64,000 bases of DNA from NCBI GenBank assembly GCA_947359465.1, contig OX375875.1:13898538-13962537 (forward strand), in the 5' to 3' direction. The DNA is from Metellina segmentata (Eukaryota; Arthropoda; Arachnida; Araneae; Tetragnathidae). Under the pieces are notes generated by a model. That model worked only from the letters and a program-made list of their open reading frames with translations, was not told the origin of the DNA and did no database searches. This document shows, in pieces, positions 1 through 11,331 of the stretch (position 1 is the stretch's first letter; every line of letters starts with the position of its first letter). Made by a program: the position numbers and the translations under genes.

Positions 1-1929
1 ATCAGTACTTTCTCGGGAAATCGTTTAAGAATCGAGCTAAACAACACAGTTTTCAATCCTGCGGCGGCGGTAACTTTTTTTTAATATAGAGAGAAATACA
101 AGCTTTTTTCAACCCTAGTTGGAGTGGTGACGGCTTATTTTATACATTACTATATCATGCATTTTTAGCGTTAAGGTTCTTTCTGTCATTAGTGTCCAGG
201 TGATAGAACTGTACATGGTGGAAAAAGGTTATAATTTCACCGGCTTTAAAAGGGTCAAAGACTCAAAATTCAAAAAAAATTTCAAATTTAAAGTCTTTGT
301 TCTGAAATGTTTTATGTAGCTATGCATTGTATTTTGCATTTATAATAACTATTTTATATTTACAAAACTTCAAATTTTTTTTGCTAAAATTAAAAAATGA
401 AAAATTTTGACGTTGGGCAAAATGGGTATATTTTAAAATAATTTGTAACAAATCAAAATTTTTGCATTAATTAACTACCAAAAGTTTATACTATGAATTG
501 TCTTCGTGATTTTTGGTTAAAACAACTAGAAAAAAATAAAAATATATAATTATTTCAAAAATTACATATTTTGTATACTATGTGTTTTACATTGTGTACA
601 AAGTTCGAAAAATTATAGAAAAAAAAGTAATTTATATCTACACAATTACTGATGACAAACTAAAGAAATATTTGAAAAGTAAATGTAGAAAATTCCATTC
701 ATTTATGACAAATAGTTTTCAAGTTATATTTATTTTCACTATTGAAATCCCATTTAACACACAAAAAGAGAAAAAGAGCGTTTAAAATTATAAAGACTTG
801 TTTGATTTACAAATGCCATGTTCATAAAAAGCTGAATATTTCCGGTTCTACTGATTGTTAGAAACAAAATTCAGTGTCATTTTGTTCCGAAATATCTATA
901 TTATGCTTTAAGATAATCATAAAAAAAATTGGGCATTTTTTCATCCTTTGAGTCTCAGACCCCCCTTAATTAGTTCGCTGGACTGCAAATTGCTTTGTAC
1001 TGAATAAGAGTCGAATAGATGAGCTTATTGACTAAAAGAACTCGAAGAAAATACTTTTAATATTTTAAGAACAAAAAAGGATAACCCTCAGAGTTTGTAG
1101 GAGGTCCTAACGTCCTCCATAGGTTCAATATCACATCATTCAACCCTAAGTCCGTTGGCCAGTCTGATCTGGTCTAGTGTCAAACACTTGAGTAACATTT
1201 AGGTTTGCGATCGGAAGATTTTGACAAATTTATTAGATTTCACAGATTATCTGCAGGAATTCGATGACATGTTGAGCAACCCCGTAACAACATGGGAATG
1301 AAAACAATTCAAGGCTGTGACGGGCATCATGTTTTTTTGGGAGGAGCTTCCGAAACTCACTTCATTCGCTCGCATTCGGCCACGCGGCAGTGGGAGGCTC
1401 TAGCCAGGGGAGTTCGACACGTGTTCGACCCCGAGCAGCTGGAATTGTTCGATTTGTAGGGCACACACGTGGAGAAAGGACATACACGTGCCTTCAGAGA
1501 GGAATCATGCCCCTCTCTCACTAAAGGGAAAGTGTATATTTCCCGTGACCCTATTTCCTTGATTGAGGCACCCTGAAGGTCTCCGAGACCTTTTTTTATT
1601 CTATGGGATGTACATGGCGTGAAACAGGAATGAATCTATATACAAATACGAACGGAATGTACACACGCATCCCAACACCCACCCTCAGATTTGTCATCAC
1701 TTCTTATCGCATCGCATCATTTCCTTATCGCATTCCTTCGTATTGGACATAGTCGCCTAAATCGTGAAGGTAACATAGATGGTGTTGTGGAGAAAGGTCA
1801 ATGAACTTTATTTTTCTGCTTTTAAAATATTTTTATTTATTATTATTATTTTTTTTTTTGGAATTATATACTTTTGAAAACAATAAATATATCAGTTGAA
1901 CGAAGCAAACATAAAAGTGCACAGTTAAA
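1..1929. other. AT-rich non-coding DNA, no feature recognised
   Basis: No coding region, paired repeat or transposon end could be supported. Short open frames here are low-complexity and AT-rich. A moderately GC-richer patch at about 1,260-1,720 has no recognisable protein in any frame. It may be part of an old repeat, but no partner was found in this window. Confidence 0.6.
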
Positions 1930-2466
1930 AACAGCGAACTTATTTCGCTTATGTAAAATTTTGCTGAGGGGCATTAAGGTATCCGAATACGTTCAAAACC
2001 TTTTTTTTTTTAAATGTCGTACAGAAACATTTTGTGATAGTTTTATGTTTGGTGTTATTAAACAGTAGAAATGGGTTTTTAATATTTAAAATATGTATTA
2101 ATAATTTTGTAAAAATGATAATTATGTATGATATATTTTAAAGAAATTTGTCAAAAACTTCAAATGTGCTACATGAAAATCTATTCAACCCATTTAAGAA
2201 TTGATGCAACCAAAATTAACTACAATCCTTTTTCTAAGAAATGAGCTAGAATCAAAAAGCTATTTAAATAAACAAACATTTTCCAAGCATCTAAAAAGTA
2301 ATACAAGATTGTTGAGAGTGTTAGAGTCTTATTTCTTAAATAAAAATGGCCATAGTTAAAAAAAATTCAACTCGGCATAATTATTCAAGTTTATTACCTA
2401 GACAACACTAAAGAAACAGTTCTCAAAGTTTTACGAGAATCCATCGATAACTTTTTGTGTTATAAT

Positions 2467-3254
2467 TAGGGTTACTTTTTTGTTACAATAAAAATGGGAA
2501 AAGTTGCATTTATCATTCCCAAACGTTGTATTTATGGAAATAAAGTTGCATTTATTTTGGATGCAATTAAATTCTAAAATAAATTTTTCGTAAAAAAATA
2601 AAACCATTCAAAATATATTGACAATTTTAGTCGTGTAAAACAGTATTATAGTACATACTGAAATACAGAAGAACGTTGAATGGCCGATCCTTGGACAGCA
2701 AATTCTTTAACAGTGATAACCTGCGCCAGCCGCAGTCATATAATGTGTTGTATCGGATAGTAGTAGCGCAAAATCCTTTCGCTTAACATTCAAATATTTT
2801 AAAACGTTATCTACAAGGCGAACGACATATTGATGATCGACACTCACCTCGCAAACTCTGCAGTCGATTACGCAAGTTTCCTCTGGATTATTAAGAGTGC
2901 CAATCAATGTGTTTTAGTACTTCTTGTCATTTATTTCACTTTCATCTTTGGACGAACACCTTCTTACCATGAACTTGTTTGATTCGCAATACTTCAGCGT
3001 TCGCAAGATCAGACATACGTGATCGAAGGGTTGATTCAGAGAGCAAAAAATGAAATAGTAATTTTATATTAATCAATTTTAAGCTACATTTTAAGAAGTT
3101 GCAGTTGGTTGCATTCATGCAAAAAGTTGCATTTATGTTGCGGTTATAACTCATTACTATACACCCCATGTAGGAGAAATTTTGGTTTTAGTACTTTACA
3201 TGCAGCGTAGAACGCGTGAAAAAAAAGTTGCATTTGTTGCAAAAAGTTGTCCTA
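2467..3254 (-). mobile_element. Short decayed hAT element with 8-bp TSD, nested in the dispersed repeat
   Basis: The insert is flanked by identical 8-bp copies of GTTATAAT (2,459-2,466 and 3,255-3,262). Its ends are imperfect inverted repeats starting TAGG and running into a T-rich stretch. 8-bp TSDs are the hAT hallmark. The flanking repeat continues on both sides, matching the uninterrupted copy near 19.8 kb, which supports this as an insertion. At 788 bp it is far too short to be autonomous. Confidence 0.75.
2707..3060 (-). pseudogene. hAT transposase fragment (DUF659-like part)
   Basis: Two adjoining minus-strand frames hold pieces typical of hAT transposases. A segment with LLLSDTTHYMTAAG (cf. 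the 'LLLSDAxxYM' block of this family) is preceded by a segment around STLRSRMSDL. Stops and a frame change separate them. Only the middle of the RNase-H-like domain is present; the C-terminal dimerisation region and the zinc finger are missing. It lies inside the 8-bp-TSD insertion, which fits a deletion derivative. The family call comes from remembered motifs, not from a search. Confidence 0.5.
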
Positions 3255-3700
3255 GTTATAATATTTGAAGTGAGAAAATAATGCCTAAATATTAATTTAG
3301 AATAAAAAATAGTTCGAAGTGTATCGTTTGCTCTCTCTTGCTTTTGCTCTTTGTGTAAACAGTTTTGTTCTTCACTTCTCAATAAAAATGTTCACAATAT
3401 TTCCAAAAGGGAAACCATTTAAACATTTGAGAAAACCTTTCTAAAATTGTATTTGCAAAAAAATAAGTACATTTTAAAATTTTAATTGTGGCAGGTTTTT
3501 GATCTTTTAACGATTACTTCTTGTGTTTTCGGTACCTACTTCCTGTTTTACCGCCTTGATTAAAATCTTAATACATCTGCAACTAATTAGAAAAAATCAG
3601 ATGCAATTGAAAGTCAAATAAGATATAAAACGGTTTTGGAATTTTTGATCAAAAATGACATTTTTAACATGTTTGGATACCTTAAGCATTTGAATGACAT

Positions 3701-4115
3701 CAACATAAAGTCCTCTTATAAACCTCGAAATAAATTAATTTACGCAATTTCGATTTGTTCAAAATCTTCAAAATTCTTTTGTGGTTTTTCAGCGATTCTG
3801 CTGTGATTTATATTCATTGCTTTTCTACTGCAAAGTTTGGAAGTTGTATACTAGTATCCATGAGTAACGAAGAGATAAATCATTCTTGACACATCACTTC
3901 AGCTTTTTCTGATATACTTTGGCAGCAAAGTGTTGCATACCTAAATTTCAAGGAATAAAAATTTAGCAAGTAACATCAATCTTCGATTCAGTAACATGAA
4001 AAGCGGAAAAGATGAACACAGTTATGAAAGTTGAAGCCAGGAGATAATGCTCTTCAATTACAAAACAAATATGAAGATAAGAAACTGAAATAAAACAGGT
4101 ATTTGATGATATATA
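3701..4115. other. AT-rich spacer, nothing recognised
   Basis: No open frame with recognisable content and no repeat partner identified in the window. Confidence 0.5.
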
Positions 4116-4345
4116 GGTATTTTAATTAACGTCGTACAGGAGCAACAGAGCGGGCAATTGACGACGGTCCGGGATCAATCCCAACGGGAAAGATGCGAGG
4201 ACGACACCACGTTATTTTGAACCACGGTCAGATGACGAGGCAACACCTGAGCTGGCACTCCACTCTCCAAACTTCCATAGCACACCAATGTGAGGACGTT
4301 TGAGACCATGACATATTTAACACGCACCAGCCCCCTTTTGGACAG
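4116..4345 (-). repeat. tRNA-derived SINE, 3' part (copy a)
   Basis: The minus-strand sequence matches the body and tail of the SINE family described at 47,928-48,213, including the segments reading AACGTCGTAC, GACGGTCCGGGAT and ACTCTCCAAACTTCC on the plus strand. The tRNA-like head is absent, so the copy is 5'-truncated. Confidence 0.75.
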
Positions 4346-5570
4346 GACAGTTTGAAAAATAAAAGTAATAAATAATGATTAATAAAAAAAATAATAAAAA
4401 TTAATAAATAGTTGTATCTAGTAACGTCTATTTTGTTTCAAAATATACTTTTTTGTTCACCAAGTAAGCGAAATAAACACGTTTTCTTCGATAGAATAGT
4501 TATCGCAAGTGGCACGAAATGAGTACTTGCCTCATTTCACGGTTATGTGAGCATAGTTGGGCTACGGTGCCGCACGTTGAAAAACCGGATGTGTGCACCG
4601 GGCCTAAGGGCGATACAAAATTATAATGAACATCGATCAATTCTCTTTTTTATTCCGTCTCCCCTTCTGAGAATTCAAAACTCCTTTTTTTTCATATTCC
4701 AATAGTGTTTACAGTTCCAAATACTATCGCGTTTACCCTTGAATAATAAATATAATAATTATCGGATCATTTGCACCACGCGCAATACAAATTAAATTCT
4801 CAATTCGCGTGCACACGCGCAATACAAAATTAAGTTATCGTATCGCGTGCGCACGTGCAATAAAGATTAAACAGTTAGGATCGCTTGCACGCACGCGCTG
4901 ACAGCGCCAGAAACGTGTTCCTGGTTTCAAAATACGTGGGAGTAACAGTAACCAAATTCTAACAAACGGCTATCATTTATAAACGAAATCAATCAGTTTT
5001 CCTTGATAAAAAGAAGATAACAGATATATCTGGCGTTCGCTTAGCTGTCTTCCATCAAGTTAATTACTTATTCCGAACAATACCTTTTTCCATGTGTTGG
5101 ATTATGTAAGAATTTCAGCGAAAACAGAAAAAAAAAATTACAGAGAAAAAACTCTTGGCCATGTCTATTGTTTTCAAAATCAAAATTAAATCTGATTGGT
5201 CACAATTTAAGAAAAGATAACAACAAGCACTAGGAAAGTGAAACATAATTTCAGTAGAATACAAAGGACAAATGTATTCATGTGTTGTTAAGGTATTTTG
5301 GCGTCTTGGTTGCGGGAGACGCAGGGAAATACACTTGTTGAAGAAAATCCCAAATTTTATATGTAGCGTTACACTATGGCGATTCCAGACCGCAAAAGAT
5401 CTGGCCTATTTGCCGCTAACAACGAAGTCTTGGCTACGCGTAGGACAGACGTCCTAATTCTGATCGGAATAGTCGTCTGGTAGCATAATCTGGGTCTACC
5501 GTAAAGTATAGGCTGCAAAGGATCTGGCCTATCTGTCAATATTGGCTATCTGACCGGGATGGTCGTCTGG
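4346..5570. other. Non-coding spacer with a GC-rich alternating purine-pyrimidine repeat
   Basis: No gene recognised. Between about 4,775 and 4,895 three diverged units of about 48 bp each contain alternating GCGTGC/CACGCG stretches followed by AATACAAATTAA-like spacers. At about 5,395-5,570 a 'GATCTGGCCTAT' phrase is repeated twice. The function of both is unknown. Confidence 0.4.
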
Positions 5571-5624
5571 AGCAATTCCATATGTAACGGACGTATCATT
5601 GGAAGATAAAAGCATTTCTCACAA

Positions 5625-6364
5625 CTAGCCGTGCTGCGCGTGTGTAATAGTGCTTTTTAAAAACTTTTTTACACGCCGTAATTAAACATGTTTTGATTTG
5701 TATATTTTATTTATTTTTATGAAACAATTCTTCAAATCATTGCGTATTCAATAAAATATTTAAAGAAAGTTGGTCGATATACCGCTACAAAATTACTCAT
5801 GTCTAGTGATATTTTGCAGGAAATAGACATATCATTAAAATCTAACTCCTAAATAATATTTCTGCAATAGATAATATACTGGAACACATAATACAAACCA
5901 AAATAAAATTCCAATCCTTGAAAAAATCCAAAATTCAGAAGAAAAAAAAAAAAACCACGTACGTATCTATTCTAACGTGTTGAATTTCGGCTTCCTGAAT
6001 ATATAGTGAAATAGAATAATGCGACAAAAGACTTTTCAACGATATTGACAAAGACAATAATGATTTATTAACAAAAAGAACACATATTTATAATACTTGG
6101 GAATCCTCAAATATGTCCGCAACATCTCGCAGTCAACTCAAATACCCAACACGGAATTCTAAATCAAATTAAAAAAGTAAACATTAATTCCGACGTTGCC
6201 AGATATGTAATTCCTTATTTTGCATAGAATTGACCTCGACTATGTGAAAACAGCAAGAATTCAAAATATGTGGGTTATTTTATTTACGTTGATTGTTGCC
6301 ATTCGACGATACACAAATAACGTCGATTTCGGGTCCACGTACGTTAGTGTTTTATACATATAGA
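5625..6364 (-). mobile_element. Non-autonomous Helitron, 740 bp
   Basis: On the minus strand the insert begins TCTATATG and ends CACGGCTAG. It sits between host A and T with no target duplication, which is the canonical Helitron signature (5'-TC, CTRR-3', A|T site). The inverted paralogue at 62.48 kb reads straight through as CACAATTACATAATTC, the exact empty site. No Rep or helicase coding sequence is present, so it is non-autonomous. The predicted 3' stem-loop is GC-rich but imperfect. Confidence 0.8.
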
Positions 6365-6444
6365 TTACATAATTCAAATATGTGAAATTTTTTTGGGGGG
6401 TATTTATATAGAGGATAACTATCTCTAAAAGTATCACTAATAAA

Positions 6445-6750
6445 TGTATGAATCGAGTTCACACACAGTTCCTGTAAACTTAATATTTAATGAAAAAGGT
6501 GAAGCTGATGAATAATTTACAAGTGAGTGTTCATACAGCGAGTACACAGTAGCAATGTCCGTCTGGCATGTCTAAGCCACAAACAACGGTGAGCACGTAT
6601 TGCGCATTAAAGTCCTTTCCGAACATCAAAGGAACATCCTTCCTATTTTATGTTTGACTTTCTTCCCCTCGTTTGCTGCTCGCGCAGCCCATAGGAGGTA
6701 GAGGGCGCTGGTGATGAGGAGTGGGGGAGGTTTGAAGTTTTACCCCTACA
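6445..6750 (-). mobile_element. Solo LTR, same family as the E3 LTR, 4-bp TSD
   Basis: The insert starts TGTATGAATCG and ends CCCCTACA (TG...CA), flanked by TAAA at 6,441-6,444 and 6,751-6,754. The inverted paralogue near 62.42 kb carries a single TAAA and no insert. The sequence matches the E3 5' LTR (46,967-49,509) at both ends and through the middle, including GTCCGTCTGGCAT-like and TGCTGCTCGCGCAG segments. The orientation is the same as E3. It is best explained by LTR-LTR recombination of a full element. Confidence 0.85.
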
Positions 6751-6990
6751 TAAATATTTTTATTTAAAAAAATAAAAATAGAGTGAAAATTTTACTTTGG
6801 AGGTGTAACGGACGTATGCCTTTAGGAAAAAAAATTGTGTCACTCTGAACACAAAAGACAAATCGTGTAATGTTTACAATGGAAAATAATGAAAATTTGT
6901 TTTTTATGAATGAAGAAGATTCAAAGATATTAAAAATACATAGATTATTTAATTTGGGAATAATTTGAACTTTTAATAAACATTTCAAAT

Positions 6991-7112
6991 TGTAACGGAC
7001 GTATCATATAGTGTAACGGACGTATCATGTAATCTAACGGACGTATCATGTAATCTAACGGACGTATCATGTAATTTAACGGACGTATCATGTAATGTAA
7101 CGGACGTATCAT
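6991..7112 (+). repeat. Six-copy tandem array of the TGTAACGGACGTATCA motif
   Basis: Six near-perfect copies of TAACGGACGTATCA follow one another at about 20-22 bp spacing, separated by TGTAAT/TCTAAT-like spacers. Single copies occur in element X at 5,583 and 6,804. On the other strand they occur at 60,598, 62,349 and 62,516. Arrays of a short motif near transposon ends often bind a transposase; that role is an inference here. Confidence 0.9.
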
Positions 7113-7430
7113 CTTCTGAAATACATACACTGTTTTATGATTACTTATTGTACAAAATATGTTAAAATCAATTATTTCCATAAATAAAAGAAAAATAATT
7201 ATAATTAAACATTACAGTGATTAATTTAATGGAATTTTCAAAATATAGTGGTACGACACAATGACAAAACATTTTTACGTTAAAAAAACTATACATATTA
7301 AATAATATATCAAAAGTCAATCTAAATCGATTATCTATTGAGATTCATCAATTATGTCCCACAATATCTTCTATATTCACCAACAAAAATTTCATCATTT
7401 TCCGGCCAAAAAAAGTTTTGAAAAAAAAAA

Positions 7431-8598
7431 ATTACCTAATTTTAAAAATAATTGTACCGTAAGAAAGAGTACATTCTGAGTAACACTGCGATATTTTCAA
7501 AATTAAAAACTAATAGCAATAATATATAGATAGGACAGTTTTAAATAAAATAACAAAAATGTCCCGATTTTTCCCGAATTTCAAAAAAATAATATCAAGA
7601 ACCAAATTGAAATTATATTTTTTTTTATCTAACTTTAAATGACTTCTGCATTTATACAAAGGTATACAATTACTATTTGTTAATTGATTCTAATAGCAAT
7701 ACAAATTACCTTTATTTTGATTCATATCACTTATTATTTTGCACATTTTAATTTTTTGGTCTTCTGGCTTACTTAAGCGTGGAAATGCCCACTGGTAGCA
7801 GGCCGTAAGAGAATTGCTAACGGCGAAGTCTGCCTCGGCTTGGGGCTTCCGGGTTTACGCGTCCGAACAGGGCGTTCGGATCAGGTCCGCTCTCGAAGTT
7901 TTTACTTGGGAATCTCATGCCCCGTCCACACTTGACGAACTGAACCAAGATGATTGATTAACCCCGGCGACAGATATGATTGATTGTTCGTTCAGTATGG
8001 ACGGTGAACTGAGCTGTTCGAGCAAGAGAAAAATGATCAGCTTCTTGTCGGTACATCGAAGGAAAGTGAGTGTTTGTGCTCGCTTTATTTGGACGGCGTT
8101 TTTTTGGTTCACTCGCTCACTGTTCAATCAATCACCAGGGCCATCGTTAGGAAACGGGTCGGCGCTCGGAAGATAGAAAAAATATGTTTTCTTTGGATCT
8201 TAAAGTGATATTATTTAAGTAGTCTATTTTTAAGCATTGTGTTGTAAGCATCGTTGACGATTAAAACTTAGTTGTGAAAATGTAATATGCCTATATTATT
8301 GTCAAAATTGATGTGTCCATTCATGTGTATTTAGACGAATAGTGGTATTGGGGAACTTTACACTTCAAAATTTAAGATAAAGAAGAGGTGGCTATTTTAA
8401 GATGTATTTCGACTTTTTTGCAGCTGAAGAAAATTTATAACTGTTGCACTGCAATATTAATACATTTTATCGAAATAAGGCGAATTGAAAGAAATATTAA
8501 ATATTACGCAACTCATTGTGAGTGAAATATTCAGTAAGACATTTTTATCTTGTTTTAATGGAAATAATCTGCTTAATAATCATAAAAATAATTTTATA
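7431..8598. other. Non-coding spacer
   Basis: AT-rich up to about 7,760, then a GC-richer block (7,770-8,180) without a recognisable protein. Overlapping short frames on both strands in that block look like shadows of the inverted repeat at 7,922-8,004. Confidence 0.5.
7922..8004. repeat. Imperfect inverted repeat (hairpin)
   Basis: CCGTCCACACTTGACGAAC at 7,922 is matched in inverse by GTTCGTTCAGTATGGACGG ending at 8,004, with a few mismatches and a loop of about 45 bases. It may be the core of an old foldback MITE; no target duplication was identified. Confidence 0.45.
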
Positions 8599-9269
8599 TT
8601 AACCCATTGTTGCCTATCGTCCCTTTTCAGGGACGCTTCAAAAAAAAAAAAAAAAGCCTCATTTTCATATAAATGCAGCTTTCGACTTAAAAATTATGTT
8701 GAAGTATTTCTAAGCATTTGTTTCAATTATATTCAGTAGATGACAGCATTTGATGGAAATAAAGTTGGTGATGTGGGCTTTCTATATTCATCTTTCACGC
8801 AAAACGCAACTTTTACAATGTCGAATCAAAAGTTAGATTTTGCCATTATTTATAAATCAATTGATCTGTATTTGATAAATGTGGTACTAAATGTAATTCT
8901 TTAGTTTATGTGATTTTTTAAAACTTTATAAGTTTTTAAATTTTGATGATGTTTTTAGCATTTTAGAAACGTACCTAAAAAGGAACGCTAGGCACAGGAG
9001 GGCACGTATATTTAACGTGAGCAAACATGACAAAGATCCTGGCGTTTTTTGTCGGGGTTAACTATTTTGTTGTAAACATCCATTGGAATGCTTTTGTTAA
9101 ACTTAACTTTTTCTTTGAATTTTTAAGGAGATTAAAAAATAAATAAATTATTGTAAAATTCCATTAGTTAACGAAATTTTGGAATTGAGTTTGTTCTTAT
9201 GCATTCTTTTAACAGTAGGGATGCTATTTTGCTTCATTTACGTCTTTACTAATTTGCTGAAATGGATGT

Positions 9270-10285
9270 CAACATTGCTGCAATAAGTTCTGTACTGTGC
9301 AGAAATCGATTTGAGCAAATAATGCAGTTCTTCCACAAGCTTGCAACCCCAAGAGCAGCAACTATCGATTGATGAAAGAATGTTACCGTACTATGTCCGT
9401 CACAGTTACAAACATGGGACAGGAACTGTAAATATTTTTTAAAAATTAAGTATGGGAGGTTCTACTGTCGTGGATTTCGCTTCATACCTAATTGAACATT
9501 CCAACATTGACTTATACTGTGACAATTAATTCACTTCTGCACAAATTGAATATTTGTCCAATAAAGGATTTAATGTGACTGGAGCAGTGCGTCTCTATCA
9601 CACTGAAAAATGCCCAATAAGAGACGTTTCATCTGTAAAAAACATGCCAAAAACATACCATACCTTTGAGTAGAAGTAGGATGAACAGCAAGACAATGTA
9701 ATCCTAGTTATGTAGAACTACACAAATGTTGTAACCATAGCTTCAAATGTGCATGGTGTTTACCCATTGTTAAAAGCTAAACGGTGGTTAAACATAGAAG
9801 AAAAAAATTGCAATTGATTGTCCTAATTTAAATCATAAATATAATTATTGCATGGGAGTACTGACAGAATGGATTAGAACATTGCAAGTTACTATTGTTC
9901 TAAACAGAATAAGAAATGGTGGTGGAATCTTCATATTTGAATTAGAGGCTGCTATTTAAAATGCTTGGCAGTTATAGCGTCTTAGTACATCATCAAACAC
10001 AAATCCTTGCACTTTCTCCAATTCCTAAGAGAGATATATTTGGCCTATTTCAAGAAATGTACTACAGAAAGGAAGTTACACCTGAAAAGATTTTAAGAGA
10101 AACCGAAGACCTTAAAATCCACAGCATCAAATGTCATTAGAAATGGCGGTGAAAAGCATAATTTTATTGTTAATAAGACTCAGGTGAGATGTGCCAATTG
10201 CGGTAAAAAAGTATATCGGAAATGAAGCAAGTGCATGGTGTGTTTACATGACACATGCTTTGTATAATTTCATACAAAAAAAAAC
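9270..10285 (+). pseudogene. piggyBac-type transposase relic (PGBD-like)
   Basis: Conserved piggyBac blocks can be read in order across three frames. They are an N-terminal piece near 9,300 (RNRFEQIMQFFHKL) and the first catalytic-Asp block (SIDERMLPYY, near 9,370). Next are the DNxFTS block with a stop inside it (near 9,525) and the GFNVTGAVRLYHTEKCPIR stretch (near 9,590). The SNVHGVYP block follows near 9,745, then a WWW-type segment near 9,920 with frame changes. The C-terminal cysteine-rich finger (VRCANCGKKVYRK, near 10,190) is last. Multiple stops and frameshifts make it non-functional. In the family the protein cuts and pastes at TTAA, matching the element ends. Confidence 0.85.
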
Positions 10286-10426
10286 TTGCCATATTTACTG
10301 GCATTTTTAAGGCCTTTAAATGCTTTATTAGACTTGCTTAACCAAAAAAAAATCATTTTTATAAAATAGACATCGTTATTAAAAATTATTTCATTCAGAA
10401 AGCTATGTACCCTATGTGGTTCCTAT

Positions 10427-11176
10427 TAGGGATGCGACATCGATGTCGATGTTTTCAAAACATCGATGTTTTGATGTATTTAACATCGATGTATTGAAGT
10501 CGATGTTTTTGTAACATCGATGTTATACTTGTCGATGTTTTTACGTTGTCGATGTTTTATTTTTGAATGAAAAAAATACCGTTTTAAAAATTTAAAAACT
10601 AACCAAGTAGCATAATTTTTAAATTCAGCAAATCGAACATACTTTTAGACCAAAGTGGCCAAGTGTGAAGGGTCTGAAAAGTAGGGATGCGACATCGATG
10701 TCGATGCTTTCACAACATTGATGTTTTAGAAAAAAACATTAATGTATTGGATCCGATGTCCCATCACTAGTTGCTAAACCAGTTTTAAGAAATGGGGAAA
10801 CAAGTTTAAATACACTGAATTTTAAAAACATCGATGGTTTGTTGACGATTTGTATTATCAACATCAATGTTATAATTTTCAACATCGATGTTTTGCTGTC
10901 GATGTGGCATCAATAGTTGGAAAACTAGTTTTAAGAAATGGGGGAAACAAGTTTAAATACACTGAATTTTGAAAACATCGATGTTTTGCTGTCGATGTAG
11001 CATCACAAGTTGCTAAACCAGTTTTAAGAAATGAGTTTAAGTACACTGAATTTTAAAAACATCGATGTTTAAAAACCTCGATGTTTTTGGGTCGATGTAT
11101 TATTAACATCGATGTTTTAATTTTGAACATCGATGTTTCAAAACATCGATGTTTTGCTATCGATGTCGCATCCCTA
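10427..11176. mobile_element. hAT-type MITE filled with CATCGATG palindromes
   Basis: Perfect 8-bp TSDs GTTCCTAT lie at 10,419-10,426 and 11,177-11,184. Both ends begin TAGGGATGCGACATCGAT (18-bp TIR). The interior is a degenerate minisatellite of AACATCGATGTT palindromes on both strands. An internal repeat of the left end at about 10,684 suggests duplication or self-insertion. It has no coding capacity. Confidence 0.88.
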
Positions 11177-11331
11177 GTTCCTATCGTCCCTTTTTATGGA
11201 CATTTGAGTTTTTGACAGTAAAAATCTGCATTTTTAGTTGGATTTTTAAAAATATTTTTTTAGTTGATCTCACGATATTTACTTACAGTATACAAAATAT
11301 CTTCGGGAAAAAAATGTCAGGCATTAATGGG

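Larger units (their letters stand above)
1930..3700 (-). repeat. Dispersed repeat, inverted relative of the interior of the 18.9-21.2 kb hAT element
   Basis: Read on the minus strand, blocks on both sides of the 2,467-3,254 insertion match the interior of the element at 18,918-21,233, roughly 19,380-20,400. Examples are the stretch about Ttttggaaat and the stretch around GTAGCACATTTGAAG, which occur in the same order but inverted. The matches are diverged. The TAGAGATGGG ends of the other copy were not found here, so this is probably a truncated older copy. Boundaries are approximate. Confidence 0.6.
5571..7430 (+). mobile_element. Element X, copy 1 (unclassified DNA repeat with TAACGGACGTATCA motifs)
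   Basis: This stretch is the inverted partner of 58.2-62.5 kb. From GCAATTCCATATGTAACGG onward the two copies stay alignable over the motif at 6,804, the segment with GTGTCACTCTGAACAC, the ATCTTCTGAAATACAT segment after the motif array, and the ATCGATTATCTATTGAGATT segment near 7,330. This copy is interrupted by a Helitron (5,625-6,364) and a solo LTR (6,445-6,750). No coding part is visible in this copy; the other copy holds a decayed ORF. The element's true ends are not established. Confidence 0.6.
8603..11331 (+). mobile_element. piggyBac-like transposon, TTAA TSD, decayed
   Basis: The element is bounded by TTAA on both sides (8,599-8,602 and 11,332-11,335). Its ends read CCCATTGTTGCCT and, inverted at the right, CCCATTAATGCCT. 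TTAA duplication with CCC-type termini is diagnostic of piggyBac. It contains a decayed piggyBac transposase in the matching orientation and a 750-bp hAT MITE near its right end. Without that MITE it would be about 2.0 kb. Confidence 0.9.
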
